Source of the DNA: Polaromonas sp.
GTDB lineage: Bacteria > Pseudomonadota > Gammaproteobacteria > Burkholderiales > Burkholderiaceae_C
Length of the DNA: 5,584 nt
Reading direction: 5' to 3'
NCBI GenBank assembly: GCA_028292345.1
Contig: JAQGMN010000456.1
Span: forward strand, 1 to 5,584
Positions 1 through 3,547 of this stretch are shown here, piece after piece (positions within the stretch are counted from its first letter, which is position 1; each line of letters begins with the position of its first letter). Both the position numbers and the translations under genes were made by a program. The notes beneath the pieces were generated by a model. That model was not told the DNA's origin. It made no database searches and saw nothing but the letters and a program-made list of their open reading frames with translations.

Positions 1-233
1 TCCAGGCCCTGAGCCTGAGCTTCAAGCTCACGGCCCGCGAGGCCGAGGTGCTGTACTGGGTCGTCAAGGGAAAGGTCAACCGCGACATTGGCGACATCCT
101 GGGCGCCAGCCCGGCCACGGTCAAAAAGCACCTGGAACGCGTGTACGCCAAGCTAGGCGTAGAAACCCGCACGGCAGCCGCCGGCCGGGCCATGAACCGC
201 ATCCGGCAGCTGCATCCGCAGTTTGAATGCTGA
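1..233 (+). CDS. LuxR-family transcriptional regulator, C-terminal HTH domain (5' end outside window)
   Basis: The reading frame is open from base 3 to a TGA at 231-233, giving 76 visible residues; the true start lies upstream of the window. The fragment is a LuxR/GerE-type DNA-binding domain: LTAREAEVLYWV opens the first helix, NRDIGDILGASPATVKKHL forms the scaffold and recognition helices, and VYAKLGVETRTAAA closes the four-helix bundle. In this superfamily the domain binds promoter DNA as a dimer and usually follows a receiver, PAS or ligand-binding domain, so this is probably the output end of a response regulator; the input domain cannot be seen. The GTG at 48 is an internal valine codon within the HTH, not a start. 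The protein ends soon after the domain, as is normal for the family. The family call is firm, but target genes and signal are unknown. Confidence 0.9.
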   Translation, partial: QALSLSFKLTAREAEVLYWVVKGKVNRDIGDILGASPATVKKHLERVYAKLGVETRTAAAGRAMNRIRQLHPQFEC

Positions 234-247
234 ATCATGGAATGCGC

Positions 248-270
248 TTGACTGGCTGTCCGGTTATAAT
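248..270 (+). promoter_or_regulatory. Possible promoter with perfect -10 box, poor -35 spacing
   Basis: A perfect TATAAT lies at 265-270. The only good -35 look-alike, TTGACT at 248-253, is just 11 bases upstream instead of about 17, and no acceptable hexamer lies at the normal distance; there is no extended -10 TGn. If the -10 is used, transcription would start near 277, giving a leader of about 300 nt for the 79-aa gene at 577. It would need an activator or a non-standard sigma contact. Moderate to low certainty. Confidence 0.35.
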
Positions 271-282
271 GGTGGGTTCGGT

Positions 283-299
283 AACGCATCAGCGTTTTT
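283..299 (+). terminator. Small hairpin with T-run (weak terminator or attenuator)
   Basis: AACGC (283-287) pairs with GCGTT (292-296) around a 4-base loop, followed directly by TTT (297-299). The stem is only 5 bp, so termination would be inefficient. It could end the upstream LuxR-type gene, which stops 50 bases earlier. If the TATAAT at 265-270 is active, it would instead sit at the very 5' end of the new transcript as an attenuator or stabilising hairpin. Confidence 0.25.
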
Positions 300-576
300 C
301 ATCGAAGTCTTTATTACATCCGGCTTCTTTCTCAAATGCGGCGCTTCCCAGAGCCCGAATTCCCAGCGACATGGCACTGCTTTCACAGGTTTTTGAGCCT
401 TGATGCCCACAGCACGGTTCCATTTCCTGGCGAGCACTTCCACCAACGGTGCCCACTCATGGCTCAACCTGCCCGGCTTTCAAGCGCCTGGCGGTTCCTA
501 CCGAATACACGTTGGCTTGGCTTCCAAGCTGGTTACTCTCCCATGAAGCCGGAAAAAATATCCGGCCAAGACTTTT

Positions 577-816
577 ATGAACATGAACGATACCCAATTA
601 GAGGTAGGCAAATACCTCGTCTCGCCCACTGCCAAAGCGCAAGGCGAAGGCCGCTTCGCGGCTTCAGTCTCCATCCGCTCCGGTCGCGGCAGCGGCACCC
701 ACGACCGGGTGCTGCGTTTCACCGGAATTTTTGACAGCGCCGCCGCTGCCGTACATTACGCTACCGAACACGCCCTGGGCTGGATTCGCGAGCGTTCGTC
801 GCCGGCTTGCGCATGA
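577..816 (+). CDS. Conserved-looking 79-aa protein of unknown function, upstream of IF-1
   Basis: I do not recognise a named family, though I recall similar short proteins in Comamonadaceae. The frame shows the strong G/C third-position bias of a real gene. Visible blocks are LEVGKYLVSP (residues 8-17), ASVSIRSGRGSGTHDR (29-44) and FDSAAAAVHYATEHALGWI (52-70). This pattern suggests two or three beta strands with a basic Gly/Ser loop followed by one amphipathic helix, as in a small nucleic-acid-binding fold; that is inference. There is no signal peptide or membrane segment, so it is probably cytoplasmic. The start could be ATG 577 or ATG 583 (two codons later); neither has a good Shine-Dalgarno, and a hairpin at 548-566 lies just upstream, so translation may be controlled or weak. 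The IF-1 gene follows after 62 bases on the same strand and is probably co-transcribed. Confidence 0.75.
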   Translation: MNMNDTQLEVGKYLVSPTAKAQGEGRFAASVSIRSGRGSGTHDRVLRFTGIFDSAAAAVHYATEHALGWIRERSSPACA

Positions 817-822
817 TGCAAA

Positions 823-842
823 GCCAGCCCGTGTGGGCTGGC
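823..842 (+). promoter_or_regulatory. Intercistronic hairpin between the 79-aa gene and infA
   Basis: GCCAGCCC (823-830) and GGGCTGGC (835-842) form a perfect 8-bp GC-rich stem with loop GTGT, starting 7 bases after the upstream stop codon. No T-run follows immediately (the next bases are GACACCCCC), so it is not a standard intrinsic terminator. It may protect the upstream message from 3' exonucleases or set the ratio of the two products. A 10-bp palindrome, TTTTCGAAAA (854-863), lies between it and the infA ribosome binding site. Confidence 0.5.
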
Positions 843-878
843 GACACCCCCAATTTTCGAAAAATCAGGAGTTGATAG

Positions 879-1136
879 ATGGCCAAAGAAGAATTGATTG
901 AAATGCACGGGCTGGTTGATGAAGTCCTGCCCGACTCGCGCTTTCGCGTGACGCTGGACAATGGCCACAAGCTCGTGGCCTACACCTCGGGCAAGATGCG
1001 CAAGAACCATATCCGCATCCTGGCAGGCGACCAGGTGTCGCTGGAACTCTCGCCTTATGACCTGAGCAAGGGCCGCATCACCTTCCGCCACATTGCCGGT
1101 CGCGGGCCCGGACCTGCGCCGCGCCAGAACCGCTAA
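879..1136 (+). CDS. infA: Translation initiation factor IF-1 (extended, second-copy type)
   Basis: IF-1 is a small OB-fold protein that occupies the 30S ribosomal A site and cooperates with IF-2 and IF-3 during initiation. The core matches the family closely: MAKEELIEMHGLVDEVLP at the start, FRVTLDNGH (22-30), the hallmark SGKMRKNHIRILAGD (37-51) with its rRNA-contacting basic residues, and ELSPYDLSKGRITFR (56-70). The usual length is about 72 residues; here 85, with a C-terminal tail rich in Gly, Pro and Arg. AGGAG at 867-871 lies 7 bases before the ATG, so the start is secure. The gene stands apart from ribosomal protein genes, where the primary bacterial infA often sits, and the extended length matches a second infA type that I recall from Betaproteobacteria; whether another copy exists cannot be seen here. 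It probably shares a transcript with the 79-aa gene before it and converges with dctA. Confidence 0.95.
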   Translation: MAKEELIEMHGLVDEVLPDSRFRVTLDNGHKLVAYTSGKMRKNHIRILAGDQVSLELSPYDLSKGRITFRHIAGRGPGPAPRQNR

Positions 1137-1199
1137 CAAGCCAGTCCGTCCCGACTTGCCGGCGTCATTCGATGCCTGCCGTGTGAGAGCCACGAATAC

Positions 1200-1220
1200 G
1201 ATGCCCCGTCAGGGCGCATC
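1200..1220. terminator. Hairpin between convergent infA and dctA, possible terminator
   Basis: GATGCCCC (1200-1207 region) pairs with GGG-C-GCATC (1212-1220), giving 8 bp with one bulged C (1215) and loop GTCA. It sits in the 97-base gap between the convergent ends of infA and dctA, 14 bases from the dctA stop. Neither side has a T-run, so it is at best an imperfect terminator or a 3'-end stabilising hairpin for either message. Confidence 0.4.
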
Positions 1221-1233
1221 CTTCAGGCTGATA

Positions 1234-2577
1234 TCACTGCCCCACGGCCATGTGCTCCGTCTTTTTGTCCAGCACCATTTCCGGTTCCTGGGCTTCTTCC
1301 CACGTCTCGTTGTTCAGGCCGGCATGGAGCCGTTCCATGTCGAGTTCGCTGGTCCATTTGGCCACGACCAGCGTCGCCACGCCGTTGCCGATCAGGTTGG
1401 TCAGCGCGCGCGCTTCGGACATGAACCGGTCGATGCCCAGGATCAGGGCCAGGCCGGCCACCGGCACCGTGCCGACCGCTGACAGCGTGGCGGCCAGCAC
1501 GATGAAGCCGCTTCCCGTCACACCCGCCGCGCCTTTGGAGGTCAGCAGCAACACGCCCAGCAGCGTGATTTCCTGCATCAGCGTCATCGGCGTGTTGGTC
1601 GCCTGCGCGATGAAGACCGCCGCCATCGTCAGGTAGATCGAGGTGCCGTCGAGGTTGAACGAATAGCCGGTGGGAATGACCAGGCCCACGGTCGTCTTTT
1701 TGGCGCCCAGGTTTTCCATCTTTTCCATCATGCGCGGCAGCACCGATTCGGACGACGAGGTGCCCAGCACGATCAGCAGTTCTTCCTTGATGTACTTGAT
1801 GAATTTCCAGATGCTGAAGCCGTGCAGCCTGGCAATCGTGCCCAGGACGACAAAGATGAACAGCAGGCAGGTCAGGTAAAACGCGCCCATCAGCTTGCCA
1901 AGCGAAAACAGCGAACCGACGCCGTACTTGCCAATCGTGAACGCCATGGCGCCGAAGGCACCGATGGGCGCGACCTTCATGATGAAGCCGACGATGGTGA
2001 ACAGCACATGCGAGGTTTTCTCGATCATGTCGAACACCATCGTGCCCCGGCCGCCGAAGCGGTGCAGTGCAAAACCGAACAGCAGCGCCAGCAGCAGCAC
2101 CTGCAGGATTTCGCCCTTGGCAAACGCATCGACAAAGGCGGTCGGGATGACGTTCATGATGAAGTCGGTCGTGCCCACCATCTTGCCCGGTCCGGTGTAG
2201 GCCGCAATGGACTTGGTGTCCAGCGTGGCCGGATCAACATTCATGCCGACGCCCGGTTTCAGGAGGTTGACCAGCACCAGCCCGATGATCAGCGCGAAGG
2301 TGCTGACGACTTCAAAGTACAGCAGCGCCAGTCCGCCGGTCTTGCCCACCTTCTTCATGTCCTCCATGCCGGCAATGCCGACCACGACGGTGCAGAAAAT
2401 GATCGGCGCAATCATCATCTTGATGAGCTTGATGAAGCCATCGCCCAGCGGCTTCATGCTTTCGCCCACCGAGGGAAAGAAAAATCCCAGCGCGACGCCG
2501 GCAATGACGGCGCAGATCACCTGGAAGTACAGCGAACGGTAGAGCGGCAGTTTGTGAGTGACTGGGGAGGTAGTCAT
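1234..2577 (-). CDS. dctA: C4-dicarboxylate:cation symporter DctA
   Basis: This is a 447-residue, complete inner-membrane transporter of the dicarboxylate/amino acid:cation symporter (DAACS, GltPh-fold) family, which imports succinate, fumarate and malate with protons for aerobic growth. Visible landmarks are hydrophobic segments from about residue 15 onward, the serine-rich re-entrant loop HP1 LGTSSSES (271-278), GYSFNLDGTS in TM7 (304-313), HP2 SKGAAGVTGSGF (347-358), and the substrate-binding helix DRFMSEARALTNLIGN (383-398). The wording of these motifs fits DctA better than the glutamate carriers GltP/GltS. Length is slightly above the E. coli protein (428). ATG at 2577 is the only sensible start, because a stop codon lies in frame just upstream and the next Met is residue 41; no Shine-Dalgarno is visible. 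The gene appears monocistronic, convergent with infA and divergent from the 75-aa gene. No dctBD-type regulator is in view. The exact substrate remains inference. Confidence 0.95.
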   Translation of the reverse strand: MTTSPVTHKLPLYRSLYFQVICAVIAGVALGFFFPSVGESMKPLGDGFIKLIKMMIAPIIFCTVVVGIAGMEDMKKVGKTGGLALLYFEVVSTFALIIGLVLVNLLKPGVGMNVDPATLDTKSIAAYTGPGKMVGTTDFIMNVIPTAFVDAFAKGEILQVLLLALLFGFALHRFGGRGTMVFDMIEKTSHVLFTIVGFIMKVAPIGAFGAMAFTIGKYGVGSLFSLGKLMGAFYLTCLLFIFVVLGTIARLHGFSIWKFIKYIKEELLIVLGTSSSESVLPRMMEKMENLGAKKTTVGLVIPTGYSFNLDGTSIYLTMAAVFIAQATNTPMTLMQEITLLGVLLLTSKGAAGVTGSGFIVLAATLSAVGTVPVAGLALILGIDRFMSEARALTNLIGNGVATLVVAKWTSELDMERLHAGLNNETWEEAQEPEMVLDKKTEHMAVGQ

Positions 2578-2881
2578 GGTCGTGGCGCATCAACGGATGC
2601 GGTGTTGATAAACGGTGGAAAGCCAATTTAGCAAGAGCATGCTGATTGGGTACTGGTCATAACCACAAACAGTGCTTTCAGGACCTTTGACAAAAACCGT
2701 GTGTATTTTTTTCGATTCTATGACCGGCCAGTTCTTGTGGATATCTCGACAGGAAATGAAGAATAAAAAATAAGTTGCCGTCCTACAGGCAGGCGCAAAA
2801 GCCAATGCTTAGATGGCTCGATTGTTGGCGTCAGTCATCAATGACCATCGCGCATGCTGTATTTACACAAGGAGTTCCCCA
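2578..2881. promoter_or_regulatory. Divergent intergenic region between dctA and the 75-aa gene
   Basis: These 304 bases must hold the promoters of both dctA (minus) and the 75-aa gene (plus), and are more AT-rich than the genes around them. On the plus strand a perfect TTGACA lies at 2687-2692, but no good -10 follows at 16-18 bases; TATTTT at 2704-2709 is only 11 bases away. On the minus strand a TAGAAT -10-like box (2720 down to 2715) has no good -35. I looked for a sigma-54 GG/GC promoter, as known for some dctA genes, and found none with correct spacing. The exact promoters are therefore unresolved. Confidence 0.4.
2586..2609 (-). promoter_or_regulatory. Overlapping inverted repeats in the dctA leader
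   Basis: Just upstream of the dctA ATG, CGCATC (2586-2591) pairs with GATGCG (2596-2601) around a 4-base loop. A second pair, ATCAAC (2589-2594) with GTTGAT (2604-2609), uses overlapping bases, so the two stems are mutually exclusive in RNA. They occupy the place where a ribosome binding site would be expected and no purine-rich Shine-Dalgarno is present. They could be an RNA switch affecting translation, or a DNA operator. Function is inferred only from position. Confidence 0.35.
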
Positions 2882-3109
2882 ATGTCTTTGAATCCGACAC
2901 CTTCGCCTCACAACGGCTACCTTGCCAAGGATCTGTCGAATACCGACCTCCGGACTGAATATGCCCACTTGCGTGAAGAACTCGAGCGCCTGCTGACCGA
3001 GCCGGACAAGGATTTCCAGAGAATCGACGCCCTGGTTGACGAGCTTGAACTTGTCCAGCTCGCATTCAAGGAACAGCACGGCATCAAGGGCAACAACCCC
3101 AATGAATAG
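2882..3109 (+). CDS. 75-aa acidic helical protein of unknown function
   Basis: I do not recognise this protein. The start is ATG 2882, chosen because AAGGAG (2869-2874) lies 7 bases before it; the longer frame from 2813 lacks such a site. The first 20 residues are rich in Pro, Asn and Ser and probably disordered. Then come two likely amphipathic helices, LRTEYAHLREELERLLTE (about 23-40) and FQRIDALVDELELVQLAFKEQ (about 45-65), with leucines spaced as in a short coiled-coil or helical hairpin, ending in a Gly/Asn tail. It is acidic, with no cysteine, signal peptide or membrane segment. It is transcribed divergently from dctA, but nothing links the two functions. It could be a small adaptor or regulatory protein; this is speculation. 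That it is a real gene is fairly sure. Confidence 0.75.
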   Translation: MSLNPTPSPHNGYLAKDLSNTDLRTEYAHLREELERLLTEPDKDFQRIDALVDELELVQLAFKEQHGIKGNNPNE

Positions 3110-3160
3110 GGTGCCAAAAAGTGAGTTAAAGGTCTGCAGGTAATACGAAGAAGATCGGAC

Positions 3161-3183
3161 TGCAGGCTGTTTTCTGGCCTGCA
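3161..3183 (+). terminator. Hairpin downstream of the 75-aa gene
   Basis: TGCAGGC (3161-3167) and GCCTGCA (3177-3183) form a perfect 7-bp stem with a 9-base T-rich loop, about 50 bases after the stop of the 75-aa gene. A T-run (3194-3198) follows only 11 bases later, so it is not a textbook intrinsic terminator, but it is the best candidate for that transcript's 3' end. CTGCAGG also occurs at 3134-3140 and could compete for the same 3' arm. Confidence 0.35.
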
Positions 3184-3250
3184 AGATGCTATATTTTTAA
3201 TAGCTTTAAGTGTATGAGGGTATTGCGCTGGAAGCCTGTTTCTCATTTTT
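3184..3250. repeat. Possible copy of a dispersed Comamonadaceae intergenic repeat
   Basis: GCTAT (3188-3192) and ATAGC (3200-3204) flank an AT-rich centre, followed by TTTAAGTG, TATTGCGCTGGAAGCCTG and a T-run. From memory, many Polaromonas, Acidovorax and Rhodoferax intergenic regions carry elements with a GCTAT-AT-rich-ATAGC hairpin followed by a block containing GCGCT and an AGGC/AAGCC end; this resembles a degenerate copy. Only one copy lies in this window, so repetition cannot be shown here. Confidence 0.35.
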
Positions 3251-3416
3251 TTAGGCCGAATGCCAGGCCACACTGAGACTTGGTTCGGTTTTACAGAACT
3301 ACACGGTCTTCAGAGGTTTCTTACCGTCGCCTGGGTTGCACGCTGTCAACGACTGCGATCCATTTCCTTTAAGTTAAGGCTGTCCACTCAACAGACCCAC
3401 TTCAAAGGAGATCGAC

Positions 3417-3491
3417 ATGCCCATCATTGCCTGGTTACTTGGTGTTCCCATCACCGTCATCTTGTTGCTGATGCTTTTTGGGGTGTTCTGA
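3417..3491 (+). CDS. 24-aa hydrophobic membrane microprotein
   Basis: This short gene runs from ATG 3417 to TGA 3489-3491. AAGGAG (3405-3410) lies 6 bases before the start, the best ribosome binding site in this half of the window, and a strong terminator follows 26 bases after the stop, so it has the marks of a self-contained transcription unit. The peptide begins MPIIAWLLGVP and ends LMLFGVF; it contains no charged residue at all and is essentially one transmembrane helix with prolines at positions 2 and 11 and one tryptophan at 6. It should insert in the inner membrane. I do not know a function. Options known for such peptides are a small subunit or regulator of a larger membrane complex, a stress-induced membrane peptide, or a type I toxin; no antisense RNA gene is evident, so the toxin idea is weak. 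Below the usual length cut-off, it would be missed by most annotation. Confidence 0.7.
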   Translation: MPIIAWLLGVPITVILLLMLFGVF

Positions 3492-3517
3492 TAACTTCCT
3501 GCCCATGCTGGACAGAA

Positions 3518-3547
3518 TGAAAAAACCCGCCTCGGCGGGTTTTTTCA
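3518..3547. terminator. Strong bidirectional intrinsic terminator
   Basis: TGAAAAAACCCGCC (3518-3531) and its exact complement GGCGGGTTTTTTCA (3534-3547) flank a 2-base TC centre. The GC core CCCGCC/GGCGGG followed by six T on either strand is a textbook Rho-independent terminator in both directions. It serves the 24-aa gene on the plus strand and the helicase gene on the minus strand; the helicase stop codon (3545-3547) lies within the stem. Confidence 0.95.

Larger units (their letters stand above)
234..576 (+). other. Gene-poor stretch, probable long structured 5' leader
   Basis: No convincing gene is seen in these 343 bases. They hold a TATAAT box (265-270), a small hairpin followed by T residues (283-299), and two compact hairpins just before the next start: GCTTGG-CTT-CCAAGC at 515-529 and GCCGGA-AAAAATA-TCCGGC at 548-566. 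An open frame starting at 336 runs through this stretch into the 79-aa gene in a different frame, but it has no ribosome binding site and an implausible composition (rich in Arg, Pro, His and Phe). The simplest reading is a long untranslated leader controlling the 79-aa protein and IF-1 genes. A small RNA or an undetected short peptide is also possible. Confidence 0.4.
3110..3416. other. Intergenic spacer with hairpins, leader of the 24-aa gene
   Basis: No protein gene is supported in these 307 bases; the open frame from 3260 has no ribosome binding site and overlaps the real 24-aa gene in another frame. The left half has the hairpin at 3161-3183 and the AT-centred hairpin at 3188-3204, followed by a T-run at 3246-3252. 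The right half should include the promoter and leader of the 24-aa gene; TTGCAC near 3334 followed 17 bases later by TCCATT is only a weak candidate. AAGGAG at 3405-3410 is that gene's ribosome binding site. Confidence 0.5.

Noticed and set aside
336..734. A 132-codon open frame covering the leader and overlapping the 79-aa gene
   Set aside because: No ribosome binding site, an implausible low-order composition, and overlap with the better-supported frame starting at 577.
756..1193. A 145-codon minus-strand frame over infA
   Set aside because: It is the antisense shadow of the IF-1 gene, which has clear homology and a strong RBS.
1822..2631. A 269-codon open frame on the plus strand opposite dctA
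   Set aside because: The product is dominated by His, Gln, Asp and Arg as expected from the complement of a hydrophobic membrane protein gene; no RBS. The DctA motifs on the minus strand explain the sequence.
2578..2812. Sigma-54 promoter for dctA, as known in rhizobia
   Set aside because: TGGC elements exist on the minus strand, but none has GC at the required 10-base distance, so no -24/-12 promoter is supported.
2813..2881. Longer start at 2813 for the 75-aa gene
   Set aside because: The upstream ATG has no Shine-Dalgarno and the added residues include unusual Cys and hydrophobic stretches; ATG 2882 has AAGGAG at 7 bases.
3417..3491. Type I toxin-antitoxin system at the 24-aa gene
   Set aside because: Hydrophobic length fits a toxin, but I found no antisense promoter or complementary small RNA signal, so I leave it only as an untested alternative.
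3260..3520. An 86-codon plus-strand frame overlapping the 24-aa gene
   Set aside because: No ribosome binding site and atypical composition rich in His, Cys and Trp; the RBS at 3405 belongs to the 24-aa frame.
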